Assembly (NCBI GenBank): GCA_035761045.1
Contig: DASTRU010000123.1
Span: forward strand, 1 to 7,477
Direction of reading: 5' to 3'
DNA length: 7,477 nucleotides
From: DASTRU01 sp035761045
GTDB lineage: Bacteria; Pseudomonadota; Gammaproteobacteria; Burkholderiales; Burkholderiaceae_E
In this document: piece after piece, positions 1 through 7,477 of the stretch
Layout of the letters: every line of letters starts with the position of its first letter
Position numbering within the stretch: position 1 is the stretch's first letter
The notes under the pieces: generated by a model
Told to the model about the DNA's origin: nothing
The model's database searches: none
What the model saw: only the letters and a program-made list of their open reading frames with translations
Made by a program: the position numbers and the translations under genes

Positions 1-34
1 TTGTTTAATAGGTTCTGTCCCCATTTTAAATTGA

Positions 35-63
35 TTGAGGGGATAAAAGTGCTGTTTTATAGT
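35..63 (+). promoter_or_regulatory. Putative sigma70-type promoter of the gltBD operon
   Basis: TTGAGG at 35-40 (4 of 6 matches to the -35 consensus) and TATAGT at 58-63 (5 of 6 to the -10 consensus) are separated by exactly 17 bases. Transcription would start near position 70, giving a 5' leader of about 30 bases before the gltB ATG at 99. The spacer holds an AT-rich GATAAAA stretch. No extended -10 TG is in register. I see no clear operator for a named nitrogen regulator, and only about 98 bases of upstream sequence are present, so sites further upstream cannot be judged. Confidence 0.5.
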
Positions 64-98
64 CCAGGCTCCTCCCAACGATCCGACGGGTTTTGTCC

Positions 99-3000
99 AT
101 GGACCGCGAACACTCTTTTCTATCCGATGTTGAAACCCAGCGAGACCAGGCCGAAGCCTTCGGGCTGTATCGGCGCGAGGCCGAACACGATGCCTGCGGC
201 GTTGGGTTCATCGCGCACATTCGCGGCAAGAAAAGCCATTCGATCGTCGAACAAGGCTTACTAATTCTGCAAAACCTCGACCATCGTGGCGCGGTTGGCG
301 CCGATCATTTAATGGGCGATGGCGCGGGCATCTTGATTCAAGTTCCCGACCAGTTTTACCGCGAGGAAATGGCGACCGCTGGCGTGACCTTGCCGCCGCA
401 AGGGGAGTACGGCGTCGGCATGATCTTCTTGCCAAAGGAACATGCGTCGCGCATGGCGTGCGAGCAGGAAATCGAACGCGCGATCCGCGACGAAGGCCAA
501 GTGCTGCTCGGCTGGCGCGATGTGCCCATCGATACCGACATGCCGATGTCGCCCGCCGTTCGCGCCAAGGAACCTGTCATTCGGCAAGTCTTTATTGGTC
601 GTGGCCCCGATGTGATGGTGACCGACGCGCTCGAACGCAAGCTGTACGTCATTCGCAAAACATCGAGCCACCGCATTCAAGGCTTGAAGCTTAAGCACGG
701 CAAGGAGTACTTCGCGGTGTCGATGTCGGCACGCACCGTGGTCTACAAGGGCTTGTTGTTGGCCGATCAAGTCGGCCGCTACTACCGCGACTTGCAAGAT
801 CCGCGCGTCGTATCGGCGTTGGCGCTCGTGCATCAGCGTTTTTCGACCAATACGTTTCCCGAATGGCCACTCGCGCACCCGTATCGGCTCATCGCGCACA
901 ACGGCGAGATCAACACCGTCAAGGGCAACTTCAATTGGATGCGCGCGCGCGAAGGCATCATGAAATCGCCCGTGCTGGGCGATGACCTTAAGAAGTTATG
1001 GCCGCTGATTTACGCGGGCCAATCCGACACCGCGTGCTTCGACAATTGCCTAGAGCTTTTGACGATGGCCGGTTACCCACTCGCGCACGCGGTGATGATG
1101 ATGATTCCCGAAGCATGGGAACAGCACGCGTTGATGGATGAAAACCGTCGCGCGTTTTATGAATATCACGCGGCGATGATGGAACCGTGGGACGGCCCCG
1201 CCGCGATCGCATTCACCGACGGCCGTCAAATCGGCGCCACGCTTGATCGCAATGGACTAAGGCCCGCGCGCTACATCGTGACCGACGACGATCACGTGAT
1301 CATGGCGTCCGAATCCGGCGTGTTGCCGATTCCCGATTCGCGCATCGTGAAGAAGTGGCGCTTGCAGCCGGGCAAGATGTTTTTGATCGACACCGAGCAA
1401 GGCCGCATCATCGACGATCAAGAAATCAAGGGCGCGTTGGCTAACGCCAAGCCCTACAAGGAATGGATCAAGCGCATTTCGATCAAGCTCGACGACGTCG
1501 AAAGCGCGGGCGAACCCGAAACGTTTAAGGAGTCGTTGCTCGATCGCCAACAAGCGTTCGGCTATACGCAAGAAGATTTGCGCGTGATCCTCGCGCCGAT
1601 GCTGAAGGACGGCGAGGAAGCGACCGGATCGATGGGCAACGACTCACCGCTTGCGGTGCTGTCGAGCAAGAACAAGCCGCTATACAACTACTTCAAGCAA
1701 CTGTTCGCGCAAGTCACGAATCCGCCGATCGATCCGATTCGCGAACAACTCGTGATGTCGTTGGTGAGCTTCATCGGTCCTAAGCCGAATTTGCTTGATC
1801 TCAACAACACCAATCCGCCGATGCGGCTCGAAGTGAGCCAGCCGGTGCTTGGCTTTGACGAGATGGCGAAGATTCGCAACATCGCCAAGCTCTCGGGCGG
1901 CAAGTTCAAAAGTTATGAGCTTGACATTACCTATCCCGCGCAATGGGGTAAGGAAGGTATCGAAGCGCGCTTGGCGTCCTTATGCGCCGAGGCGGTGGAC
2001 GCGGTGCGCGATGGGCACAACATCTTGATCGTGTCGGACCGTTTGATCGATCGCGATCATGTCGCGATCCCCGCCTTGCTTGCGACGAGCGCGGTCCATC
2101 ATCACCTTGTACGCAAGGGCATGCGCACCAGCACTGGCTTAGTCGTCGAAACCGGTTCGGCGCGCGAGGTGCATCACTTCGCATTGCTTGCAGGATACGG
2201 CGCGGAGGCCGTTCATCCTTACCTCGCGCTCGAAACCTTGCTTGAGATGGTGGGCCGCGGCCTAACGACCGAAGCCGATGGATCGAAGGCTGTTTACAAC
2301 TTCACCAAAGCAATCGGCAAGGGCATGCAAAAGGTGATGTCCAAGATGGGCATTAGCACCTACATGAGCTACTGCGGCGCGCAGATTTTCGAGGCGATCG
2401 GTTTATCGAAAGACTTAGTCGACAAGTACTTCACCGGTACGCCGAGCAATGTCGAAGGCATTGGCGTCTTCGACGTGGCCGAAGAAGCATTGCGTTTGCA
2501 TGCGCAAGCCTTTGGTGAAGACCCCGTGCTCGCCACCATGCTCGACACCGGCGGTGAATACGCGTGGCGTGTGCGCGGCGAGGAACATATGTGGACGCCC
2601 GATGCGATCGCCAAGCTGCAACACTCCACGCGCCAAAACTCCTATCAAACCTATAAGGACTACGCGCGGTTAATCAACGATCAATCGCGTCGCCACATGA
2701 CCTTACGTGGTTTATTCGAATTCAAGGTCGATCCGACGAAAGCGATTTCGATCGATGAAGTCGAACCCGCGAAGGAAATCGTTAAGCGTTTCGCTACCGG
2801 CGCGATGTCCTTGGGCTCGATCAGCACCGAAGCGCATGCCACCTTGGCGGTGGCGATGAACCGCATCGGCGGCAAGAGCAATACCGGCGAAGGCGGTGAA
2901 GATCCGTGGCGTTATCAAAATGAATTGCGCGGTATTCCAATCAAGCAAGGCGAAACCTTGTCGAGCGTGCTCGGCGCGGGCAGCGTCGTAGCCGACATTG

Positions 3001-4823
3001 CCTTGCAAGAAGGCGATTCATTGCGCTCGCGCATCAAGCAAGTCGCGTCCGGTCGGTTCGGCGTGACGGCGGAATACTTAGTCAGCGCCGATCAAATTCA
3101 GATCAAGATGGCGCAAGGCGCGAAGCCGGGCGAGGGCGGCCAATTGCCCGGGCATAAGGTCAGCGAATACATCGCGAAGTTGCGCTTCTCGGTGCCGGGC
3201 GTGGGACTGATCTCGCCACCGCCGCATCACGACATTTATTCGATCGAAGACTTAGCGCAGTTGATTCACGATCTTAAGAACGTAAATCCCAAGGCGAGCA
3301 TCAGCGTCAAGCTCGTGAGCGAAGTTGGCGTGGGAACGATCGCCGCGGGCGTCGCCAAGGCGAAGGCCGATCACGTCACCATCGCGGGCCACGATGGCGG
3401 CACGGGCGCATCGCCCGTGAGTTCGATCAAGCACGCGGGCACGCCGTGGGAATTAGGCTTGGCCGAAACGCAGCAAACCTTAGTGCTAAACCGTTTGCGT
3501 AGCCGCATCGCCGTGCAAGTCGATGGCCAGATGAAGACCGGCCGCGACGTGGTGATCGGCGCGATGCTTGGCGCAGATGAGTTTGGCTTCGCAACCGCGC
3601 CCTTGGTGGTCGAGGGTTGCATCATGATGCGCAAATGCCATTTGAATACCTGCCCGGTCGGCGTCGCCACGCAAGATCCGGTGCTGCGCGCGAAGTTCCA
3701 AGGCAAACCCGAGCATGTCGTCAATTACTTTTTCTTCGTGGCCGAGGAAGCGCGCGAGATCATGGCGCAGTTGGGCATTCGCACCTTCGAGGAATTGATT
3801 GGCCGCGCCGATTTGCTCGACACGAAAAAAGGCATCGAGCATTGGAAAGCGAGAGGCTTGGATTTCTCGCGCATCTTCCATCAGCCCGAGGCGGCATCCG
3901 ACGTCGCGCGGTCATGGTGCGAGTTGCAAGACCACGGACTAAGCCCCGAGCAAGGCAAGGCTCTCGACCATAAGTTGATTGAACGCGCCAAGCCCGCGCT
4001 CGAACGCGGCGAACGCGTGAGCTTCATTCAACCGATCCGTAACGTGAACCGCACCGTTGGCACGATGTTGTCTGGCGAGGTCGCGCGTAAGTACGGCCAC
4101 GCGGGTCTGCCAGAGGACACGATCCATATTCAATTGCAAGGCACCGCGGGCCAAAGCCTGGGTGCTTTCCTCGCGCACGGCATCACGCTCGACTTAGTCG
4201 GCGAGGGTAACGATTACGTCGGTAAGGGGTTGAGTGGCGGACGCATCATCGTGCGTTGTCCTAATGACTTCCGTGGCGCCGGAACGGAGAACATCATCGT
4301 CGGCAATACGGTGTTGTACGGCGCGATCGCGGGCGAGGCGTATTTCAACGGCGTCGCGGGCGAACGATTCGCGGTGCGTAATTCAGGCGCGACCGCCGTC
4401 GTGGAAGGCACGGGCGATCACGGCTGCGAATACATGACCGGCGGCACCGTCGTGGTGTTGGGCGCGACGGGACGCAACTTTGGCGCGGGCATGTCGGGCG
4501 GCATCGCATACGTGTATGACTCCGATGGCCAGTTCGCCAAACGTTGCAACATGGCCATGGTCGATCTTGAAAAGGTGCTCCTAAGTAGCGAGCAGGAGGC
4601 CAGTGTCGACCGCGCGATTTGGCATCGCGGCATGACGGATGAGAACGTATTGCGCTCGCTCATCGAGCGGCATTTCCGTTACACCGGTTCGACCGCCGCG
4701 CGTTACATGCTTGACCATTGGGCCGAAACACGGTCTCGCTTCGTCAAGGTATTTCCCAAGGAATATCGGCGCGCGTTGCGTGAAATCAATACGCCGAAAA
4801 ACGCCGAGAGGCTCGCCGCCTAA
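99..4823 (+). CDS. gltB: Glutamate synthase (NADPH) large (alpha) subunit, GltB
   Basis: This cytoplasmic enzyme hydrolyses glutamine and uses the ammonia with 2-oxoglutarate and reducing power from GltD to make glutamate. From the ATG at 99 it has 1574 residues, the usual size for proteobacterial GltB. The N-terminal class II amidotransferase domain has Cys33 (EHDACGVGF) as the expected nucleophile after removal of a 32-residue propeptide, HRGA at 62-65, HQRFST from 245, HNGEINT from 267 and SDT at 309-311. A central domain runs from about 480 to 790. The FMN-binding synthase domain (about 877-1245) has GAMSLGS near 901, IKMAQGAKPGEGG at 1002-1014 and HDGGTG at 1098-1103. Cys1174, Cys1180 and Cys1185 (C-x5-C-x4-C) fit the 3Fe-4S ligands. 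The C-terminal GXGXG beta-helix domain begins near 1310. An in-frame TTG at 93 would add two residues. I prefer ATG 99 because GACGGG at 85-90 sits at workable spacing, though it is a weak ribosome binding site. Confidence 0.97.
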   Translation: MDREHSFLSDVETQRDQAEAFGLYRREAEHDACGVGFIAHIRGKKSHSIVEQGLLILQNLDHRGAVGADHLMGDGAGILIQVPDQFYREEMATAGVTLPPQGEYGVGMIFLPKEHASRMACEQEIERAIRDEGQVLLGWRDVPIDTDMPMSPAVRAKEPVIRQVFIGRGPDVMVTDALERKLYVIRKTSSHRIQGLKLKHGKEYFAVSMSARTVVYKGLLLADQVGRYYRDLQDPRVVSALALVHQRFSTNTFPEWPLAHPYRLIAHNGEINTVKGNFNWMRAREGIMKSPVLGDDLKKLWPLIYAGQSDTACFDNCLELLTMAGYPLAHAVMMMIPEAWEQHALMDENRRAFYEYHAAMMEPWDGPAAIAFTDGRQIGATLDRNGLRPARYIVTDDDHVIMASESGVLPIPDSRIVKKWRLQPGKMFLIDTEQGRIIDDQEIKGALANAKPYKEWIKRISIKLDDVESAGEPETFKESLLDRQQAFGYTQEDLRVILAPMLKDGEEATGSMGNDSPLAVLSSKNKPLYNYFKQLFAQVTNPPIDPIREQLVMSLVSFIGPKPNLLDLNNTNPPMRLEVSQPVLGFDEMAKIRNIAKLSGGKFKSYELDITYPAQWGKEGIEARLASLCAEAVDAVRDGHNILIVSDRLIDRDHVAIPALLATSAVHHHLVRKGMRTSTGLVVETGSAREVHHFALLAGYGAEAVHPYLALETLLEMVGRGLTTEADGSKAVYNFTKAIGKGMQKVMSKMGISTYMSYCGAQIFEAIGLSKDLVDKYFTGTPSNVEGIGVFDVAEEALRLHAQAFGEDPVLATMLDTGGEYAWRVRGEEHMWTPDAIAKLQHSTRQNSYQTYKDYARLINDQSRRHMTLRGLFEFKVDPTKAISIDEVEPAKEIVKRFATGAMSLGSISTEAHATLAVAMNRIGGKSNTGEGGEDPWRYQNELRGIPIKQGETLSSVLGAGSVVADIALQEGDSLRSRIKQVASGRFGVTAEYLVSADQIQIKMAQGAKPGEGGQLPGHKVSEYIAKLRFSVPGVGLISPPPHHDIYSIEDLAQLIHDLKNVNPKASISVKLVSEVGVGTIAAGVAKAKADHVTIAGHDGGTGASPVSSIKHAGTPWELGLAETQQTLVLNRLRSRIAVQVDGQMKTGRDVVIGAMLGADEFGFATAPLVVEGCIMMRKCHLNTCPVGVATQDPVLRAKFQGKPEHVVNYFFFVAEEAREIMAQLGIRTFEELIGRADLLDTKKGIEHWKARGLDFSRIFHQPEAASDVARSWCELQDHGLSPEQGKALDHKLIERAKPALERGERVSFIQPIRNVNRTVGTMLSGEVARKYGHAGLPEDTIHIQLQGTAGQSLGAFLAHGITLDLVGEGNDYVGKGLSGGRIIVRCPNDFRGAGTENIIVGNTVLYGAIAGEAYFNGVAGERFAVRNSGATAVVEGTGDHGCEYMTGGTVVVLGATGRNFGAGMSGGIAYVYDSDGQFAKRCNMAMVDLEKVLLSSEQEASVDRAIWHRGMTDENVLRSLIERHFRYTGSTAARYMLDHWAETRSRFVKVFPKEYRRALREINTPKNAERLAA

Positions 4824-4850
4824 GTTCTCGCTCATCCGCTCATTCCAAAC

Positions 4851-4855
4851 AAAGG
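4851..4855 (+). promoter_or_regulatory. Ribosome binding site of gltD
   Basis: AAAGG lies 7 bases upstream of the ATG at 4863, inside the 39-base gap after the gltB stop. It supports that ATG as the gltD start. The gap has no hairpin and T-tract and no convincing promoter, which fits co-transcription of gltB and gltD. Confidence 0.7.
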
Positions 4856-4862
4856 TTTCCTC

Positions 4863-6347
4863 ATGGGTAAGGTCACGGGTTTTCTCGAGTTCGATCGCGT
4901 TGAAGAACAATACGAGCCGCCAGAGTCGCGCAAGCGGCATTGGAAGGAATTTGTCCTAACGCTTAAGGATGAAGACGCGAAGATTCAAGGCGCGCGATGC
5001 ATGGACTGCGGTATTCCGTTTTGCAACAGCGGCTGCCCGGTCAACAACATCATTCCCGATTACAACGACCTCGTTTACCGGCAAGACTGGCGCAACGCGC
5101 TCGACACCTTGCTCACCACTAATAACTTTCCTGAATTCACCGGACGTATTTGTCCGGCGCCGTGCGAAGCGGCGTGCACCTTGGGCATCAACGAAGCCCC
5201 TGTCGGCATTAAGTCGATCGAGCATGCGATCGCCGACAAAGGTTGGGAGATGGGGTGGATCGTTCCGCAGCCACCCAAGCGCAAGACGGGTAAGAGGGTT
5301 GCGATCGTGGGCTCAGGACCGGCCGGTCTCGCGGCGGCTCAACAACTCGCGCGCGTGGGGCACGATGTCACGGTGTTCGAGAAGAACGACCGCATCGGCG
5401 GCTTGCTTCGCTATGGCATTCCCGATTTCAAGATGGAGAAGTCGCATATCGATCGGCGCGTCAGGCAAATGGAAGCCGAGGGTGTGACGTTTCGAACCGG
5501 CGTTTTCGTAGGTAAGGAGATGCCCACGAGCCCCGGTTTCGTGAATTGGTCTAGCGAGCGTATCGATCCCGAACAATTGCTGTCGGAATTCGACGCCGTC
5601 GCATTAACAGGTGGCGCTGAAAGCGCGCGCGATTTACCTGTTCCCGGTCGCGAACTCAACGGCGTGCATTTCGCGATGGAATTTTTGCCTGTTCAAAACA
5701 AGGTGGTCGCGGGCGATAAGGTCGGGCATCAAATTTCGGCGAAAGGTAAGCACGTCGTCGTTATCGGTGGCGGCGACACGGGCTCCGATTGCGTCGGTAC
5801 GAGCAATCGTCACGGCGCCAAAAGCGTGACGCAATTCGAGTTATTGCCCCAACCGCCCGAGCATGAAAACAAATCGCTCGTATGGCCGTATTGGCCAATC
5901 AAGTTGCGCACCTCCACGAGTCATGAAGAAGGCTGCCAACGCGATTGGTCGATCACGACGAAAGCCTTCAAGGACGACGGCAAGGGCAACGTCAAAGCAT
6001 TGGTCGCCGCGCGCGTGGAGTGGAAGGACGGCAAGATGGTCGAGATCGCTGGTAGCGAGTTTGAAATTCCTGCCGATCTCGTGTTGTTCGCCATGGGTTT
6101 TGTAAGTCCAATGCAAGGCGTACTCGACGCATTTGGTATCGAACGCGATGTGCGAGGCAATGCGAAAGCCCCCGTTGAAGACGCGGCCGATGGTCGTCTT
6201 GCCTACGCGACGAGTCGGCCAAAAGTATTCGCCGCCGGTGATATGCGTCGTGGGCAATCGTTGGTCGTGTGGGCGATTCGCGAGGGACGGCAATGCGCTC
6301 GCGCGATCGATCAATTCCTGATGGGACGAAGCGATTTGCCTCGATAA
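4863..6347 (+). CDS. gltD: Glutamate synthase (NADPH) small (beta) subunit, GltD
   Basis: This 494-residue flavoprotein oxidises NADPH and passes electrons through FAD and iron-sulfur clusters to GltB. The N-terminal region has two cysteine groups, Cys46, 49, 54 and 58 (CMDCGIPFCNSGC) and Cys97, 101 and 105 (CPAPCEAAC), fitting the 4Fe-4S sites of the GltD/DPYD family. The FAD-binding Rossmann motif GSGPAG is at 150-155, with an acidic residue at the end of beta 2 (Glu173) and GGLLRYGIPDFK at 179-190. A second dinucleotide motif, GGGDTGSDC at 302-310, begins the NADPH domain. The C-terminal FAD contact is FAAGDMRRGQSLVVWAIREG at 456-475. The length is slightly above that of short GltD proteins such as those of enteric bacteria and normal for the family. 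It follows gltB by 39 bases and is followed by a terminator, so it is the last gene of the operon. The same fold occurs in related reductases, but the gltB linkage settles the call. Confidence 0.97.
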   Translation: MGKVTGFLEFDRVEEQYEPPESRKRHWKEFVLTLKDEDAKIQGARCMDCGIPFCNSGCPVNNIIPDYNDLVYRQDWRNALDTLLTTNNFPEFTGRICPAPCEAACTLGINEAPVGIKSIEHAIADKGWEMGWIVPQPPKRKTGKRVAIVGSGPAGLAAAQQLARVGHDVTVFEKNDRIGGLLRYGIPDFKMEKSHIDRRVRQMEAEGVTFRTGVFVGKEMPTSPGFVNWSSERIDPEQLLSEFDAVALTGGAESARDLPVPGRELNGVHFAMEFLPVQNKVVAGDKVGHQISAKGKHVVVIGGGDTGSDCVGTSNRHGAKSVTQFELLPQPPEHENKSLVWPYWPIKLRTSTSHEEGCQRDWSITTKAFKDDGKGNVKALVAARVEWKDGKMVEIAGSEFEIPADLVLFAMGFVSPMQGVLDAFGIERDVRGNAKAPVEDAADGRLAYATSRPKVFAAGDMRRGQSLVVWAIREGRQCARAIDQFLMGRSDLPR

Positions 6348-6374
6348 AGCTTAATAAAAACTAACGATTTGTTC

Positions 6375-6402
6375 AGGGCACCTCGGTGCCCTTTTTATTT
6401 TT
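6375..6402 (+). terminator. Rho-independent terminator after gltD
   Basis: A perfect 7-bp stem (AGGGCAC at 6375-6381 with GTGCCCT at 6386-6392) closes a CTCG tetraloop. The run TTTTTATTTTT (6392-6402) follows at once. It begins 28 bases after the gltD stop. On the opposite strand there is no comparable T-tract, so it should act only on + strand transcription, separating gltBD from the acyltransferase gene. Confidence 0.9.
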
Positions 6403-6446
6403 CTACGATATGCGAAGTCAGAATTAACGGAACGAGATTTGCTGTT

Positions 6447-6485
6447 GTCGGTGTCCGAAAAACGTTATTTCCTTAGGACACTGGT
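6447..6485 (+). promoter_or_regulatory. Inverted repeat overlapping the acyltransferase ribosome binding site
   Basis: GTGTCC (6451-6456) pairs perfectly with GGACAC (6476-6481). In RNA the stem can extend outward four more pairs, one C-G and three G-U (6447-6450 with 6482-6485). An inner GAAA/TTTC stem (6457-6460 with 6468-6471) closes a 7-base loop, AACGTTA. The 3' arm contains most of the AGGA Shine-Dalgarno and ends directly before the TTG start. It could hide the ribosome binding site or be a protein-binding palindrome. It is not followed by a T-tract, so it is not a terminator. The pairing is seen, the function is inferred, and the bulge makes stability uncertain. Confidence 0.35.
6475..6478 (+). 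promoter_or_regulatory. Ribosome binding site that places the acyltransferase start
   Basis: AGGA lies 7 bases before TTG 6486 and 10 bases before the next codon, also TTG (6489). The in-frame stop TAG at 6474-6476 overlaps this site, so no start further upstream is possible. No ATG occurs in this frame near the 5' end. TTG 6486 is therefore the best start. Confidence 0.55.
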
Positions 6486-7477
6486 TTGTTGATCGTTACT
6501 AAACATTCGGACCCAACGTTTTGGGACAGTTTGCACGGTTTACGCGGAGTGGCGCTGTTGTACGTGTTGCTTTCCCATCTTGGCATCGCCGGTTTTTTTC
6601 TCGCGCCCGTTGGTCACAACGGTATTGGAAAAATTGGCGTATGGATTTTTTTTGGTCTCAGCGCTTTTTTGCTGACGTCGCGCTTGTATGCATCGATTAA
6701 ACAAGGTTTACGTCCCACTCCCGCGCTTGTTGGATTTCTTACCCACCGAATATTTCGGATCTATCCGCTTTACGTATTGGTCGTGATCGCGCATGCGATC
6801 GTGCGCGACATCACGCCACGTGAAGTGCTCGAACACATATTTTTGCTGTCGGGCTTTCAAGAGCTTTGGGCGATTCCCGTCGAGTTCAAGTATTACTTTT
6901 GGATTCCCGTCATCGTCTTGTTTGCCGCGTTGGTGGGGCATATCAATGCCATCACGACGTTGGGCATCGTTTTCATCGCAACAAGCGCATTCGCGTTTAC
7001 TTACCCGTCATTCGTTTTTTCAAATGCGCTAACGCTATTGCCCAAAGTGGCGCCGTTTTTATTAGGCAGCATATTGGGCATCGCCGCTGTAGAGCTGCGT
7101 CCCGGAGGCGACAGCGGCCGTTTCCGTTACGACCTGCTCGGCGTGATCTCCTTGCTGTTACTCGTGATTTGCACCTTCGCTTATCGCGAATGGATCAAGG
7201 ACAAACCCAGCACATCGGAACTCGCGCCGATGATTTCCATTTTGACCGGCATCGCCGTTGTCGGACTCATGCGCGCATTGCTCGCGGGTGGCGTGATCGC
7301 GCGAATCTTCGCGTTACGACCGTTGGTAATCCTCGGAGAAATTAGTTTTAGCGTGTACTTGCTACACATGTTTCTCGTACGTTTTGCGACCCGCTTTACG
7401 GTGCCTGACGCACGTGAATTGTGGGCGTGGCCAATTTTCGCGGCCGCGATCGTCGCGGGTTGGTTGTCGTATACCTG
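6486..7477 (+). CDS. Acyltransferase-3 family integral membrane protein, 3' end cut by the window
   Basis: The frame stays open for 330 codons from TTG 6486 to the window edge. It encodes a very hydrophobic protein of about ten membrane segments (roughly residues 21-39, 47-65, 92-107, 138-152, 155-172, 186-203, 216-233, 248-268, 277-299 and 313-329). Family hallmarks are LHGLRGVALLYVLLSHLG at 16-33, which contains the R-x10-H motif (Arg20, His31), then VWIFFGLSAFLLTSRL at 52-67, HRIFRIYPLY at 87-96 and ILGEISFSVYLLHMFLV at 282-298. Members of this family (PF01757) move acyl groups, often acetyl, across or onto envelope glycans such as O-antigen, exopolysaccharide or peptidoglycan, in the inner membrane. 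The specific substrate cannot be read from the sequence. Typical lengths of 350-400 residues suggest only the last few tens of residues are missing. It has more T-runs and TTA/ATA codons than gltBD, and it lies beyond the gltD terminator, so a functional link to glutamate synthesis is not implied. Confidence 0.88.
   Translation, partial: MLIVTKHSDPTFWDSLHGLRGVALLYVLLSHLGIAGFFLAPVGHNGIGKIGVWIFFGLSAFLLTSRLYASIKQGLRPTPALVGFLTHRIFRIYPLYVLVVIAHAIVRDITPREVLEHIFLLSGFQELWAIPVEFKYYFWIPVIVLFAALVGHINAITTLGIVFIATSAFAFTYPSFVFSNALTLLPKVAPFLLGSILGIAAVELRPGGDSGRFRYDLLGVISLLLLVICTFAYREWIKDKPSTSELAPMISILTGIAVVGLMRALLAGGVIARIFALRPLVILGEISFSVYLLHMFLVRFATRFTVPDARELWAWPIFAAAIVAGWLSYT

Noticed and set aside
18..43. 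Inverted repeat TCCCC (18-22) and GGGGA (39-43) as the tail of an upstream terminator or an operator
   Set aside because: Only 5 bp with a 16-base gap and no following T-tract; it overlaps the promoter but is too short to support a claim.
1..264. Open frame of 87 codons on the + strand crossing the leader and the gltB start
   Set aside because: It overlaps gltB out of frame, has no recognisable protein features and runs through the promoter region. It is a chance frame.
309..899. Open frame of 196 codons on the - strand inside gltB
   Set aside because: It is antisense to the conserved amidotransferase domain and shows no family motif. Long antisense frames are expected opposite codon-biased genes.
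5841..6314. Open frame of 157 codons on the - strand inside gltD
   Set aside because: It lies wholly antisense to the conserved NADPH and FAD regions of GltD, with no motif or ribosome binding site of its own.
6439..6470. Promoter for the acyltransferase gene (TTGCTG or TTGTCG with GTTATT)
   Set aside because: The candidate -10 matches only 3 of 6 positions and the spacings are 19 or 13 bases. A promoter is expected after the terminator, but I cannot point to it.
6866..7345. Open frame of 159 codons on the + strand within the acyltransferase region
   Set aside because: The overlapping frame from 6486 carries the acyltransferase motifs and membrane segments throughout this stretch, while this frame gives an Arg/His-rich sequence without motifs.

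Overview
The window looks like ordinary bacterial chromosome. It carries the two subunit genes of NADPH-type glutamate synthase (gltB and gltD), then a terminator, then the start of a separate membrane acyltransferase gene that runs off the right edge. All genes are on the + strand. The GltB and GltD proteins read most like those of Betaproteobacteria (Burkholderiales-like). This rests on remembered sequence style, such as the GltB start around EHDACGVGFIAHI and the GltD start MGKVTGFLEF. It is an inference, not a database result, and a gammaproteobacterial source is not excluded.

Layout. Positions 1-98 are a non-coding leader with a plausible sigma70-type promoter (35-63). gltB (99-4823) follows, and after a 39-base gap with a good Shine-Dalgarno sequence comes gltD (4863-6347). 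A compact hairpin plus T-tract (6375-6402) closes the operon. Positions 6403-6485 form a short spacer with an inverted repeat that overlaps the next gene's ribosome binding site. From 6486 to the window end runs an acyltransferase-3 family gene, apparently starting at TTG. It shows 330 codons and no stop, so only its C-terminal end should be missing.

How the genes work together. GltB releases ammonia from glutamine in its N-terminal amidotransferase domain. It channels the ammonia to the FMN/3Fe-4S synthase domain, where 2-oxoglutarate becomes glutamate. GltD takes electrons from NADPH through FAD and passes them through iron-sulfur clusters to GltB. With glutamine synthetase (not in this window) this is the GS-GOGAT ammonia assimilation route. 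All the catalytic and cofactor motifs I looked for are present, and I see no frameshift or truncation in gltB or gltD. The acyltransferase is probably its own transcription unit with an unrelated, envelope-related job.

I did not find a previously undescribed system here. The points most worth a second look are the hairpin over the acyltransferase ribosome binding site, the motif at the left edge that resembles repeats seen near REP-associated transposases, and the high density of GATC sites.
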